From contig BDDD01000978.1 of assembly GCA_001972305.1 (NCBI GenBank), positions 227,036 to 291,035 on the forward strand: a stretch of DNA of 64,000 bases, given 5' to 3'. Made by a program: the position numbers and the translations under genes. How positions within the stretch are numbered: position 1 is the first letter of the stretch; each line of letters begins with the position of its first letter. Under the pieces are notes generated by a model. It saw only the letters and a program-made list of their open reading frames with translations. It was not told the DNA's origin and made no database searches. Positions 1 through 11,003 of the stretch are shown here, in pieces. Origin of the DNA: Cephalotus follicularis. Its lineage: Eukaryota; Streptophyta; Magnoliopsida; Oxalidales; Cephalotaceae.

Positions 1-672
1 TTTTAATTGTCTGATACAAATCCAGTCGGCTGGATTTGGACGGCAGTCAGCTGGTTTGATGGCGCGTATATTTGAATATAGTCGTTGGGAGTGGGCAGTC
101 GGCTGGATTCTGTAGGCAGTCGACTGATGCCCTGCTTCAGTCGGTTGTTGAGGCTAATTTGGAAGTTACAAAACCTACTGTATGAATTTGCACAATTGAA
201 GGCAGTCGGCTGGACCCCTGTGGCAGTCGACTGGAACCCCTGGCAGTCGACTGGTCCCCTGCTACAGTCGGCTGGATTGGGTGTGAAATGTTACAGAAGC
301 TTCTGCCTGATTTGTACCCCATGGAAGTCGACTAATGCCCTGTGGCAGTCGACTGGAATTGCCTGGCCGTCGACTGGACCCCTGTGTCAGTCAACTGGTG
401 TGCTGTTTCTGCAGATTCTGGGTTTAGGTTGAAGATGCAGTCGACTACATGACTTTGGAAGTCGACTCCTAGCCTTGGCAGTCGACTGGATTGCCCTCCA
501 GTCGGCTGGAATTGCCTGTACCTGCATAAACATCCTTGGCACAACTTTGGACACAAGATTAAGTGAGTATATGCATTTATAATTTAAAGAATTATGCATA
601 CAAGTAATTTATGTTTGTTAATCATCAAAATAACTCATGGTAAACAATTAATCGGGGTGGCAAAGGCCAACA
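1..672 (-). mobile_element. Copia (SIRE-like?) LTR start, fragment
   Basis: Read on the minus strand from position 672 leftwards, the sequence opens with TGTTGGCC and soon contains TTTTGATGATTAACAAAC, the kind of LTR opening I associate with SIRE/Maximus copia elements. It then runs into a dense CAGTCGACTG array and leaves the window at base 1. No coding sequence is visible. The clade is a recollection of LTR style, not a protein match, so the class is tentative. The right border at 672 is inferred only from the TG-type terminus and from the change of repeat dialect just beyond it. Confidence 0.4.
20..510. repeat. CAGTCGACTG palindrome array
   Basis: About sixteen copies of CAGTCGACTG or one-base variants (CAGTCGGCTG, CAGTCAGCTG, GAAGTCGACT) lie in 490 bases. 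Spacing is irregular, so this is not a tandem satellite. Most copies are followed by G (CTGG). The core is a perfect 10-base palindrome around TCGA. The same word recurs in the LTRs of G1 (2735-2905) and G3 (25098-25211 and 26099-26177). Confidence 0.9.
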
Positions 673-702
673 AATACCAAGGCAAAACTCATCTGCAGAA
701 GA

Positions 703-1245
703 AGACATCGACCCTTAAGAAATGACATCCACGTCCGTACAGAAAGACATCGATCCCTTTAAAGAAGACATCGACGTCTTTAGTGCAAGATCAAATTACA
801 ATGAAGACATCGTCCTTCCAGTAATGACATCGACGTCCGTACAGAAAGACATCGATCCCTTTCAAGAAGACATCGACGTCTTTAGTAACAGAAGCTATTG
901 TTCAAATTTGCAATTGAAGACATGGATCCCTACATGCAAAGACATCGACGTCAGTACAAAAGACATCGACGCCTTTACATAGACATCGACGCCTTTCTAG
1001 AGCTACCTGCATTTCCCAGAAAAGACATCGACCCCTACAGAAGAAGTCGATGTGATGCTCAAAGTTTCAATACCTGGACATTTCCCAAACATGACATCGA
1101 CGCCTTTAAAAAGACATCAACGTCTTTTTAAAAGGTTTGACCCGGGAAACATGGAACGGCTAGTACGCGCACTTTCAACGGCTATCAACTAACAAAGACG
1201 TCGACGCCTTTACAAAGACATCGACGTCTTTATGTCAGCAGAAGA
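703..1245. repeat. GACATCGACG palindrome array
   Basis: Roughly twenty copies of a word built on AAAGACATCGACGTCTTT or AGACATCGACGCC occur in 540 bases, with irregular spacers. There is also a longer duplication: a block beginning AATGACATC(C/G)ACGTCCG at about 721 and 822 is repeated with few changes. The dialect differs from the array at 20-510 and equals that of the G4 and G7 LTRs. Confidence 0.85.
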
Positions 1246-1325
1246 CAAAATTCAAAGATTGCAACTACACATTTTTAAATCAAAAGCTTCCATGATTTAT
1301 GCAACGGCTACAAATCTTTTCTACC

Positions 1326-1333
1326 TATAAAAG
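1326..1333 (+). promoter_or_regulatory. Candidate TATA box of copia LTR
   Basis: TATAAAAG stands 16 bases after an AACGGCTA word and is followed by a purine-rich, ORF-poor leader. Position and context fit an LTR core promoter. No transcription start can be fixed from sequence alone. Confidence 0.5.
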
Positions 1334-1564
1334 GAAGATTGAAACCTCAGAAGAAGACACTGAACTACATTAATTCAACATCAATTACACAACATCAAAG
1401 AGAGATATCATATTCAAGCAATCTATTGCCAAAAAGCTCAAAGTGCACAATAGTGTTCCAAATAGCTTCTAAGCTTTATCCTTTGAGATTTTCTGAGTGT
1501 TTCATATTGTGAGCTGTATTATTCATATCAACCTATTTGAGAGTTGTATATTGCAACAATGTTT

Positions 1565-1669
1565 ATTTCAATCTCCATGGTCAACGTTCAATGGTAGTTA
1601 CACTGACTGGATGAAGCCACTTGGGAATGTGAGGATGATATCCAACAACGTTACCCACATTTATTCTAG
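1565..1669 (+). pseudogene. Gypsy integrase C-terminal chromodomain tail
   Basis: The plus frame ending at the TAG at 1667 reads DEATWECEDDIQQRYPHLF, nearly the same as the last residues of the G4 and G7 polyproteins (TWEREDDIRERYPHLF). Upstream, from 1577, MVNVQW matches MVKVQW of that domain, with two stop codons before DEATW. Only this tail remains; everything to the left is copia LTR sequence. It is followed by GGACGAAATTCCTTGAAGG and a purine tract, the normal path from chromodomain to 3' LTR in this family, so the LTR at 1716 is in 3' position to this fragment. Confidence 0.75.
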
Positions 1670-2403
1670 TATTGTTTTTAATTTTAAGGACGAAATTCCT
1701 TGAAGGAGTGGTGGATGTAACACCCGGGATTTACGCACGTTGTAATATTTGAATTCCAAATGTAATCTTGTTATTAAATTAATGAGAAAGATGAATTTCT
1801 TGACTAAGGGAACAGTCGACTGGTGTGACGAACCAGCAGACCGGTGGGCTGTTGAGCCACCTGGCAACCACAGCCACAAGGACAACCAACTTTCAGGGAA
1901 GAACAACCAGTTGGATTATGCTCTGTTTTATTTGCATGTGATGAAATCACATGCAACGACTGACAAGGAGGAGAGGTGTGCCATCTGTGCATCATGCAAC
2001 CAATGTAGAGGGAAGAGTGAAAACCTGTGCGCCCTGCAGGTCAAGGGAAAGGAAAAATCAGTCCTGTGAGTGTGTGCATGCAGATATAAGAGGTGTATGG
2101 CATTTAGTGCCATGGAAAAACAGGTTGGAGAAGAGGGAGAGAGAACCACCTACATAAAATGCTCTCCTCTTCACCTCTCTCCCCTAGTGCATGCAATGAA
2201 AGAAAAACCAGTGAGAATTACAGAGAAAAATGGTGAGGAATCTTGAGAGAAAGAGAGAGAGTTTCTCAAATTGTTGAACCAAGATGAGTTGGACGTGACG
2301 GGTTGGAGCTACTGTACTTGGAGTTGAAGCGCCTGGGATCTCAAAATGTCACTGTTGGAACCCAAAGAGGTGGACTTACAGATTCCTAATTTGGAATCAA
2401 AAG

Positions 2404-3835
2404 GTAGGGGAAGTTATGTTGTATTTTGAGCTCAAGATTACTGAATGTTATGTGATCGGTTACCTGTCTGTGTGAGCTGTGACGTTCAGTTGATATGCCA
2501 TGGTTACTGCTGGTTTTTCGTATTCTATGCTTATTGTTGAGAATTATTGAGTTTATGTATATGCATGTTGAGTTTTATCTTGGTATTAAATTGCTGGATA
2601 AGATGCATGCTACTGTTGTGTTCTATGAATTGTGAGGACTTATCAATGGTATTCCACCTTGAGAATATATATGGATGCTTGCAATGATCCGTTTAAGTGA
2701 CTTATATTGGATTGCATGTAACTGGCTTTCCAGAAGAGTCGACTGTTAAAGGAAGATAGCTGACTACTCAACCGAAATAGTCGACTGTTGAAGGATAGCA
2801 GTCGACTGCATGGTGAACAAGTCGACTGGTAGAAGGAACCAGCCGACTACTCATGTACTGATTACCCAGAACAGCCAACTGGTGAAGGATCCAACTGACT
2901 GCCAAGCTGCTGTTTGATTCTCTCTCACTTAAAATGATGCACGATACTCCCTATTTCGCTTAGGATGCATTCGAGCATTTGTATGCATTGCATATGTACT
3001 GTTTATTGCCTGTTTATTGACTTATTATAAGCAGTTTATGATTTCTAGATTGCTATGTTAGCTTAGAAATGCATATGTTAAATTAAAAATGACTATTTCG
3101 AGCACAAAATAGCTATTCGATAATAACATATTTTCAAATAACTGGGAAATTGATTTCCACCCACTGAATCGTTTAAAAAGTATTTTCCACTATTGAAAAT
3201 ACATATTTCAAATGTTTATGACTTTTGAAAACATTGTGAAATGAACTGCCTGTTATTGATCTAACGATCACCACTGTAATATTTACTACACTGTTTACTG
3301 TGACTATTCAGTGTTGCTCTGTGAATTTACTGTGTTTGTGCTTGAGCCACTAGTTGTATGGCGGAGACCGCCAGCGCCGGCTAGTGGTAGGGTTAACCTA
3401 GGAGCCAGGAGTTGGTTGGGTAACTCACTATACTGTACTGTTGTCTTGCTTTGTTGCCTGGAGTAGGGACTGAAGTGGGAGTGTAACGTGGGGCCAGGAG
3501 TTGGCGGCGTTACACATACTGCCTGTTGTGGTCCCTTTGTGGACTTACTGTACTGTTTACTGGTTCTGTTCAGACACTACTGTGCCTGGTTGATGTAGCC
3601 CTGGCCATGCTACTACTGTACTGTTGTTGCATACATATATTTTTTCATATATGTCCCTACTGATATTACACTGTACTGTTAAATTATATATATTTTTGTA
3701 TATATATATAAACTGGTATTTTCTGCTGCACTGCATCATCTACGCATACATTTCATGACATGCATGTAATGTTGATCCCAAACTACCTTTATGACTTAGC
3801 CGAGTGAGGAGAAAGGCTAACTCCCTACTTTACAG
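2404..3835 (+). other. Candidate leader intron inside G1 LTR
   Basis: A donor-like AAAAG|GTAGGGGAAG follows a block (AAGAGGTGGACTT...TTCCTAA) that is also present before the matching donor in G4 and G7. The acceptor side is a pyrimidine-rich CTACTTTACAG|ATTGATG, shared with G4 (GTAACAG|ATTGACGG) and G7. The enclosed 1.4 kb holds the second palindrome array and has no open frame. Splicing is inferred only from consensus and from conservation between families. Confidence 0.35.
2735..2905. repeat. CAGTCGACTG array in G1 LTR
   Basis: About seven copies of AGTCGACTG or decayed forms (AGCCGACTAC, CAGCCAACTGG, CCAACTGACTG) occur about 1.02-1.19 kb from the LTR start. The position matches the second array of G3, G4 and G7. 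Confidence 0.8.
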
Positions 3836-4251
3836 ATTGATGCAGTGGACTGGTTGGACTAGCTTGGACGAAGAACAAGCCTTTATGTTATTGTTGTTGG
3901 CTTTATATTCTTCTGGATTGTAATAAACTGGTTTTGTTTTAAGGACTACTGATGTACCGTAACTTTGGTTTTGTTTAACGATGAGTAATGTATTATGGAT
4001 CACGCTCCCATTTATGGGCTTTTAACTATGACAGACTTTTATTGAGTAGCGTGCAGTATGGGATGCACGTTACGTGTTTTTCGGCTTCTGAGTTTTAATG
4101 CTTCCGCAACTGATATCTTGTTTAAAAGTTTAAATTTTATGGTATTTGCATGAGCTGAATCTTATTGTTAATTGCCTTTACCACTTTTATGTGTTTCTAC
4201 TTGAAACCGGGGCGTGATAGTCGGTTGTTGTCGGGAACGGGTGTGACAATT

Positions 4252-4264
4252 TTTGTATCAGAGC
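4252..4264 (+). other. Primer-binding site of G1
   Basis: TTTGTATCAGAGC lies three bases after the LTR end and resembles the initiator-methionine tRNA complement TGGTATCAGAGC seen in G3, G4, G7 and K4. The first bases are changed (TTTG for TTGG). Confidence 0.6.
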
Positions 4265-4926
4265 TTTTGGTTTTAGATTCTCTAGACTTGTATCGTAAAT
4301 TGTTTTTCAAAAGTGGGTTTAAGTTTTACAAACTCATGCATATCATGCATTGCATCAGTCATGTGTTCGGTAGCATGCCCCGTGGCCAGTGAGATGGGTC
4401 CCGCTGTGGATAGAAATAGTAAGACCTTTTATGGTTACTAGATAGATGGCTCATGTAGAGCTAGAGTAAGATGTAAGGCTAGAGACTTTAAGATCGGAGG
4501 TACTTTAGGTTGTTATCATTGTTTTGGTAGCGGCCGAGTCAGCTGCAATGACATTATCTTCCCTATAGCCCTTTATTTAATCAATATGTCTGAGTCAGAG
4601 TTCTAGCGGGCTATAGCCTAGCTATTCTAAACTTTATGAGTTATCAGCGCATGATGTATGAGATAGAACACCTTAAATGCATTGGACGAACTGCTCTATG
4701 GTTCTTGCATATGTTCTAGGGCAGTATCGTAATGACGAATTGTTGGCAGTGACGAATTGTTCGAAGAGGCTAAGGCTATTATCATAGTACGTTTATGCTT
4801 GAGTACTTAGTGTAACCTTTAGCAGAGTATAGTGAAGGATTTCGCCTATAAGGACTATGTCTGGATGACATCATCTATTATGGACGAATGTTGGCTCTAC
4901 ATAGGTCTTTGTAGACAGGGATTCAA
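4265..4926 (+). pseudogene. G1 decayed gag/protease/RT region
   Basis: This is the expected place for gag to RT, but only one trace is legible: near 4510-4552 a CYHCF...C pattern resembles a broken CCHC zinc knuckle. No frame is open for more than about 75 codons. Large deletions are likely, since a complete gag-protease-RT would need over 2 kb. I see no other gene in this stretch. Confidence 0.4.
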
Positions 4927-5023
4927 ACCTCGAGCAGAGCTGCGTGGAGATGATTAAAGATTACGATTATGTTAACGAATACCCAAGGCAAACGTGATTA
5001 CAGATGCTGTGAGTAAGAAGTTT
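4927..5023 (+). pseudogene. G1 RNase H end, gypsy remnant
   Basis: The plus strand reads EMIKDYDYVNEYP and, after a small indel, KANVITDAVSKK. This matches the end of the gypsy RNase H region in G6 ([27 protein letters not shown]), including the DAL(S)RK-type end that holds the last catalytic Asp. An indel between the two segments breaks the frame. Confidence 0.65.
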
Positions 5024-5309
5024 TCTACTTCTCTGGCTTCTCTTCAGATGAGTTATTCATTTTCTTAGCGGAGTCGGATCATTGCAAGTGATCCTATTAG
5101 CCTTATGCATGGGGACTCTATCGTCTACTCTTTGGGAGAGATCGATATTGCATGACCGGATCAGTGATGCTCGGTGAAAGAATTGTAACCGCACTGACTG
5201 CTCGCTTTGAGACAACGAAATGTTGATGTATGGGGACAAGTTATGTGCATCTTACGATGAAGCCGTCAGACGTAAGTTTTTGTGAAAATCGTAACTCATT
5301 CCTGTGATA

Positions 5310-5480
5310 CAACCTAATAGTGCCAAGTGTGTGATCACTTAAGGGAGCACTTCTGGTAGAACAACATGAAGAGAGAATATCTCAGTTTTGATAACCAGAT
5401 GTTCAACATACCGGTAAATCAATGCAGAGCAACATCAAAATTTCTAAACTATTGCAGCTGCTTCATATTCTCAAGCAGAA
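5310..5480 (+). pseudogene. G1 integrase zinc-finger remnant
   Basis: The stretch reads DHLREHFW*NNMKREYL around 5335-5390, the counterpart of the integrase zinc-binding segment [15 protein letters not shown] in G6. A trace of the following CLTCQRVKAEHQ...GLLQ segment is visible near 5420-5455 with frame changes. It directly follows the RNase H remnant in normal pol order. Confidence 0.5.
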
Positions 5481-6505
5481 GTGTGTGACGATTGTTGTAC
5501 CCTTGTGCTATTGATGCAAATTGTTGTGAGCTGGGCTGTTGCGTGTGCATCTTGATGTGCGCTCATGTGCATTTTGTACAGATGATGTATTCATTTTCCA
5601 CACGAAGAGTTTGTACACATGCTATTGTGTGCACTTCTTACTGCTTGCTTAGCGATTGTGAATCCATAACGAGGTGCTTGCATGAGGTTTGTGGGCGTAT
5701 TTATGTGCACTTTTTTCTGCGTATGCTTGCGTTTTGTATGCATGATGACATGAGTATGTGCACCCTGCCTTCATGGTACCTTGAGCCTGTGCATTCTGTA
5801 TACGATGCTTCGATTGTTTGCTTTGATTATCCACACCAGAAGTTTGTACTTATTCTTGTATCACGCCTATCAATGCAAGCCATTGGTTCTCTCGATGTTT
5901 CCAAATGTTTGGCGTTCACTATTTATTGCCTTGAATTATGGCTCATTCAGATAACCTTCTGCTTTGTGTACGCTGTGTGTTTGAGTGATATTTTGGATGC
6001 GTGGTTGTGCTGACTCCATGTTGATTCATTGATCGATCAATACGAATGCCTCTTAACTCTTGTCTTCGGACATCCTTGCTATTGGTGGATTGCATTGGAG
6101 TTCTTGTGCTGCATACTTGTGAAACAGAATCTCAATGTTCTTCAGAAGAATTTTTCCTTATTCCCTTTTCAAATGTTGCTTGACCATGTAATAGTTCGCA
6201 TGCTTCAAGCATACGTTATTCATTCGACGTGTTGTGGGCTATTAGACTTTTCTCGCACAGTTGGATACGGGATATGAAATGAGCATGGGACTTCGTTCCT
6301 TATTCGCTGTCCAAGCATTTGTCGCTCAACACGTATGATGATCATGTACCTCGTTGACCCCACGAACGTGCCTATTGGCTTGAATCGGTGGCTCATATGG
6401 TTTTTGACGTTATATGGGAGCATGTCGCGATGAACTTCATTATATGACCGACACGGACACCGCTAAAGGACGATACGATATGAGTCATGCTAGAATGACC
6501 TACTC
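5481..6505. other. Unrecognised decayed sequence in G1
   Basis: By position this should be the integrase core and chromodomain, but I cannot match it. The plus strand has a 173-codon frame (5492-6013) that is rich in Cys and His and without any known motif, and a following 82-codon frame. Repeated words such as GTGCA and TGCATG give the frame its odd composition. I regard it as eroded retrotransposon or inserted filler and not as a gene. Confidence 0.35.
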
Positions 6506-6679
6506 AAAGGATACTTTTCTGTGCATTTGACTCATCCATGATCTAGACTATTTTGAGGTGCGATCATTTCAGCACTTATGAGCAGACAATACTCAGTTCT
6601 TTTTGCAATGTGATGTGTGTAAATTTTGGGGACAAAATTTCTTGAAGGATACTTTTCTGTGCATTTGACTCATCCATGA
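6506..6679 (+). repeat. 35-base direct repeat at G1/G2 border
   Basis: A 35-base word beginning AAGGATACTTTTCTGTGC occurs at about 6506-6541 and again at 6645-6679, offset by about 138 bases, with no visible mismatch. Between the copies lies GGGGACAAAATTTCTTGAAGG (6628-6648), the usual sequence just before a gypsy 3' LTR. The second copy takes the place of the polypurine tract, which suggests templated filler DNA at a repair junction. Confidence 0.85.
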
Positions 6680-6730
6680 ATAATATTATTATTGTTATTA
6701 GTATTATTTAAAAAAAAGTGGGGAAACTCG

Positions 6731-6794
6731 GGCGCCTTCTCGAAGGCGCCATACAGAAAACTTAACAGAAAGAGTGACGGGCGCATAGCGCCCG
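6731..6794. repeat. Two perfect GC-rich hairpins
   Basis: GGCGCCTTC at 6731-6739 pairs with GAAGGCGCC at 6742-6750 (9 base pairs, 2-base loop, TCGA at the tip). CGGGCGC at 6778-6784 pairs with GCGCCCG at 6788-6794 (7 base pairs, ATA loop). A weaker GAGC-AAC-GCTC follows near 6842. Comparable hairpins occur in K3 (21973-21991) and K4 (44705-44721, 52401-52417). Confidence 0.85.
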
Positions 6795-8944
6795 TATGAA
6801 GAAAGAGAGGCGCTTAGTGCCAGAAGAGAAAGAAAGGGAGAGCAACGCTCCCATGGCACCGGCCGTTTGTTGGGCATCCCGTGAACCTCCGGCCGATAGA
6901 GAGAAAGAGAGAACACAGTCGACTTCTCCCCGTCTCTCGTCCCCCATCTCCTTCCTTTTACTAGGTGAACTGTGTCGCGTTTCCACCCTTTCCAGCCCCG
7001 GTAATCACACACGGTGGAGCTATTCATAGTCATGGACGTTAGTTCTTCCTCGCTTGGCTGTAGCTCAGGCATTTTTCGGCGATTTAGACGATGTTTGGAT
7101 GACTGAGTTGGCCCAGCGAGTTCGGCAGAGGTTTAGTGGTGGCATTGCTGTTGGGGGCGAGTCACGGCAAGTCGTGAGCACATACGCGTAGATCAGAGCA
7201 GTTGGAGGGCGGTGATGATGTGGCCAGAGTTATGACGAGGCTACCAGAACTTGGTCGAATCTGGCAGAATTCCAGCGATGCAGGATTTCTCCAGGGCAGC
7301 TTGTCTACCTAAATTGTGAGTTTTCCTAACCGTTTCCTGTTAAATTAGTTGACATGGTCATGTGTAGCTAGAGAATTTAAGGTGTTTAAGGATGTTAGAG
7401 CCAGTAATGTTATAGTGAATTTTAATGATAATATGTAATGGTGAAAGCATTGAAATGGGCAGTAGATTGATTATGAGTAGTAATTAGTAAAAAATGAGAG
7501 TTGCATGGGTGTTAAAAGTTGGAATCCTGCTAAGAAATAGAGAGATTAGTTGAGGTATTGTAAGAATTGAGAAGTATGAATATATTGCTAGAATTAAGAG
7601 TGTAAGGCATATGGATTAATACAATCTTTTTTTTGCATAATGCATTTCGACAAGGATAAGTGACATAGATTGTAAATGTGGTTTAACAGGATTACTGATG
7701 TGATGGATCATGAGTTATAAAGTTAGATAATTGAGTAAAGATTAAGATTGAGAGAAAAAATCGAGTAAAAGTGACGTGTGGAGGTATATGACATTTCATA
7801 CATGCTTTGTATGCATCCTATGTGATTAGGCATAGAAAGTGGTATAGATGAGACTTTAATACGATGGCTTTGTAGACGGGGATTCTATATCTGATCCGAA
7901 CCAACGAGTGGGTAGTCTGTGGTTGTGGACGACGGTAAACGTGTGAGTAGAACATCTCCTTCCTTACTTTATTTTATTTGTTCTTGATATTCCTTGATGA
8001 TGGATATTGCTTCTATTGTGATTTTTAAATGCCATATCTTGTCGATTCATATGATTTGTTGATAGCCCATTTGTCGATTCTGACTTGTTGATATGCTATA
8101 TTGTTGATTCCTAAGATTGTTGATAGCCCTTGTGGTTGGTTTCCATCATTGGTTATTCAAAATCCTTTATTGGGCATTCTTGATTGAACTCCTATATTGC
8201 TATGAGAAAGTTTTGATTGTATATTCATTTTGCCTTGCTTTTATCTCTGCTTGGCTCTTGCGAACATATATTGTTTCTGTTGCTACTGTCATATTGTTTA
8301 ACTTCTACGAATATTTATTTTGTTCTATTGCTACTGTTACATTCGTTCTAGCTCCGTATCGTCATGTTTGAGTTTTGTTGTTGGGTATGTGCCCTTTTGT
8401 TGTTCTATTATGAAAGGGCTATTGAGGGCCGTATTTGTTGATTTGTATTGGTTTTCGTATTGTTATACTTGAGCCTTGCTGTTGATACCGTTGAGCAATT
8501 CATTATTCGAGAGTCCTGTTGTTTTCATATGTGCCCTGTTTTCTTGTGATATGTGATCTTGGGTGGGATTTGTGACCCGGTTGTCTTCTATTGTCGTATT
8601 CATTGTTGTGATATATGTGATTCCGAGCGGGTATATGCTCGATGATCTGGGTGACTTGGTCACCTTCTCACACTTGTGATATTGTGACTTGTTATGTTGT
8701 TATACTATGTCATATTCTGATGCTGGTTACCGGCATTATGTATATGTATCATCGGTCAATGGTGAGAGGACGTTCGACGATCAGCTCTCCTTAGCATGCC
8801 CATTGGTCTATGATGGGGTGTTATGTGGGAACTGCCCCTGCGTTCAATACCTAGATCTGTGGCATACTATTATCTATGATGGTATGCTGAGTGTGAGTGC
8901 AGAAGACGCTCCGTCCCTCATCCATTTGACCGTGTTGACTATGT

Positions 8945-9131
8945 GATTCTGATGAGGGCAGATCCATGAAATAACAACGTCCCCTCGTTCGATGTTGTGA
9001 TATATGTGATTCTGATGAGGGCAGATCCTTGTGGTACCCAACATCCCCTCGGTCGAGGTTCAGATATGTGGTTCCGATGGGGGCAGATCCGTGAAATAAC
9101 GACGTCCCCTCGGTCGAGGTTCATATATGTA
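8945..9131. repeat. 63-base tandem repeat, three units
   Basis: Units start at 8945, 9008 and 9071 with GATTCTGATGAGGGCAGATC or a variant; each is 63 bases long and the third is slightly short. Each contains CCCCTCG(G/T)TCGA. A weaker relative lies near 8600-8660. It lies in the part of the LTR where the related LTRs carry different minisatellites (15191-15345 and 42083-42303). Confidence 0.9.
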
Positions 9132-10561
9132 TATTATTGTTGCAGCGGCTGTATTATGACGCCATGTGATTTGGGGGCAGGTATGAGACAGTGATATGAT
9201 TGGTACTAGCAACCTCTTATATTTATATGTTTTCCTAGGCACATATTACATTCTTGATATTGATATTTTCATGATCGTATGTTTAAGCTTTGATATCCAG
9301 ATACTTGATACAATTGTGACTCTCATGTATTTGATTGCTGTCTTGAGTATGATATTTGTTCAGTGGACTTCTTTGGTGAGTCACTGGTTATTCCATTGGA
9401 GTCGTGCATTGTGCTTTTCATTATTGTTGATCATATCCATAATTCTTGATATTTTATTGTACTTGGGAAGTCCTGAGCTTTGAGTTCGTTCAACGGAACT
9501 TTTATCGTTGACTTCCGAGTTTCATTTATGGAGTTTTGTTAATGTCTATGGTCATAATTGTGGAATTTGTGATTTGAGATGATCTTGTCATCCTTTTGGA
9601 TCTCTTTTGTGGAACTTGATATCATTGAGAATTTTGATGCCCTTATTGATCTTGCTATTCTGTGTTGATTTTGATATCCTCTTAGATCTTGATATTCCCT
9701 TGTGGATCTGGATATCCTTATCGATTTTATTCATATTGTAGTTCTTGTATATATCGTTGATCTCGTTGCATTCAGGCATCTCGATAAAGTTTTGGAGCTT
9801 GCTAATCTTTTAGAATTTGTGTACTTTTTGTGAATCGTGTTTCTTTTATGGATCCTGGTTAAGATTATTGATTTTGATTTCATTTCTTGCCGTGGATTTA
9901 CCTTGTTTTCTACCTTGAGCTTATATTGTTTCTCCTTTTATTCGATATATAGTTATGGGAGATGTATTCTTTTGTTTCTACTCACTTAGTCATTTGGACT
10001 AACCCTCTCCTTTTTCTTTCCCCCTTCCAGATAGAGACAGGATGATTGCTAGGTCTGTTTTAGTAGATGATGGACCACGGAGGCAGGGCATACTACCAGG
10101 ATTTCAACACATGCATATTATCACGACATGAACATTTAAATTATGCATTTTTATATAAATGTTTTCTTTATGGTTTTGCTATTGAAGGTCCGAGTCCTAT
10201 ATATTTGCTTTGCATGCTTTGATAAAATGGTTGAGGCTGAGCCAAACCCATGCACGTTATTAGTTTAAATTGTGGTTTTTCTGAGGGTTGAGCCCATTAA
10301 AAATCAACAGATTCCTCCTTCGGGAGTGTAGATATAAACTGTGTTTTTCTTTACAAGGGGCATAGTCTGATAAACAGATACCACATGCCCGCTTTTTGTA
10401 AAATTTTAAGAGTTAGAAAAATTTTCAAGGTTTTAAGAAAAGTTCAAGTTTAAAGTGAGTTTTATTAAAACCATGTGCTGACTTCCGAAAGCAAGTTGTC
10501 ATGTGGAATGTCATATACGTTCTCGGTAGGATGTCAGTTGTTGTCGGGATCGAGTGTGACA

Positions 10562-11003
10562 ATACCGAGGTTGGAGGATGTTCCAGTCGTTTGTGAATAT
10601 CCAGATGTATTCCCATATGAGTTGACATCCTTAACTCCATAGAGGGATACGGAGTTTGTGATTGATGTGCTTCTAGAGACGAAACCGATCTCGAGAGCTC
10701 CTTATCCTATGGCTCCTCCCGAGCTAAAGAGTTAAAGGTTCAATTACAAGAGTTGCTTGATACAAGTTTCATCCGATCGAGCGTTTCACCTTGGGGTGCA
10801 CCTATATTGTTTGTAAAGAAGAACGACGGATCCCTCCGGATATGTATTGATTACCAGCAACTAAATAGGAGACCTATCAAGAATAAGTACCCCTTGCCGC
10901 ACATTGATGAACTGTTTGATCAATTGAAAGGTACTCCAGTTTTCTCTAAGTTGGAACATCAACAGCTAAGGGTTAGAGATAAAAATATTCCAAGGATAAT
11001 TTA
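10562..11003 (+). pseudogene. Gypsy RT N-terminal part, out of order
   Basis: The plus strand encodes VPVVCEYPDVFPYELTSL, then [15 protein letters not shown], and after a frameshift [14 protein letters not shown] and [16 protein letters not shown]. These are the protease-RT linker and the fingers of a Ty3/gypsy RT. A stop follows SLTP, and the segment after FSKL lacks the DLRSGY part of FSKLDLRSGYHQLR. It ends at a stop near 11001, before the YxDD palm. It abuts the LTR end at 10561 with no gag or primer-binding site between, and gag follows it instead of preceding it, so it is a rearranged piece. Confidence 0.8.

Larger units (their letters stand above)
673..1564 (+). mobile_element. Copia-type LTR promoter half, fragment
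   Basis: The segment holds an ATCGACG array, three AACGGCTA words (1155, 1177, 1303) and then TATAAAAG at 1326, followed by a leader-like stretch without open frames. Repeated AACGGCTA just upstream of a TATA box is a layout I associate with SIRE-type copia LTRs. The left part of that LTR is absent, and the right end runs abruptly into gypsy chromodomain sequence near 1565. A pararetrovirus promoter was considered, but no reverse transcriptase or movement-protein frame is nearby. Confidence 0.45.
1716..4248 (+). mobile_element. G1 long terminal repeat (gypsy, Tekay/Del-like)
   Basis: The LTR begins TGTAACACCCGGG directly after a purine tract and ends GGGTGTGACA, giving 2,533 bases with the TG...CA ends usual for LTRs. 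A primer-binding site follows at 4252. It contains one CAGTCGACTG at about 1812 and an array at 2735-2905, a TATA-like GATATAAGAGG near 2083, a donor-like AAAAG|GTAGGG at 2404 and an acceptor-like TTTACAG|ATTGA ending at 3835. A gypsy 3' coding end on its left and a primer-binding site on its right show that it serves as 3' LTR to one internal region and 5' LTR to another. Confidence 0.8.
6680..10561 (+). mobile_element. G2 left LTR-like block (gypsy)
   Basis: The block ends GAGTGTGACA at 10561 and leads directly into pol sequence. Its last 400 bases contain the phrases GATTCCTCCTTCGGGAGTGT, TTTACAAGGGGCATAG and AATTTTAAGAGTTAG, shared with the LTRs at 13069-16380 and 40898-43522. The left part has GC-rich hairpins and clusters of GAGTC/GACTC words, as in the LTR at 13069. 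The 5' border is not clear because the filler repeat at 6645 replaces the normal start. No coding frame is convincing. The stretch 7400-8900 is AT-rich and shows nothing else that I recognise. Confidence 0.6.

Noticed and set aside
20..1245. CRISPR-like array
   Set aside because: Repeats are only 10-18 bases, spacers are irregular in length, no cas genes exist, and the context is a eukaryotic transposon landscape.
673..1564. Pararetrovirus (caulimovirid) promoter
   Set aside because: TATA plus leader looked similar at first, but no viral coding domain is near and the AACGGCTA words fit a copia LTR better.
5492..6013. 173-codon plus-strand frame, rich in Cys and His
   Set aside because: No domain, no homology to pol in this position, low-complexity TGCA-type words, and it lies within a decayed retrotransposon interior. 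Treated as chance.
6704..7072. Overlapping frames of 60-122 codons on both strands at the G2 left LTR hairpins
   Set aside because: GC-rich LTR leader; the frames overlap on opposite strands and show no domain.
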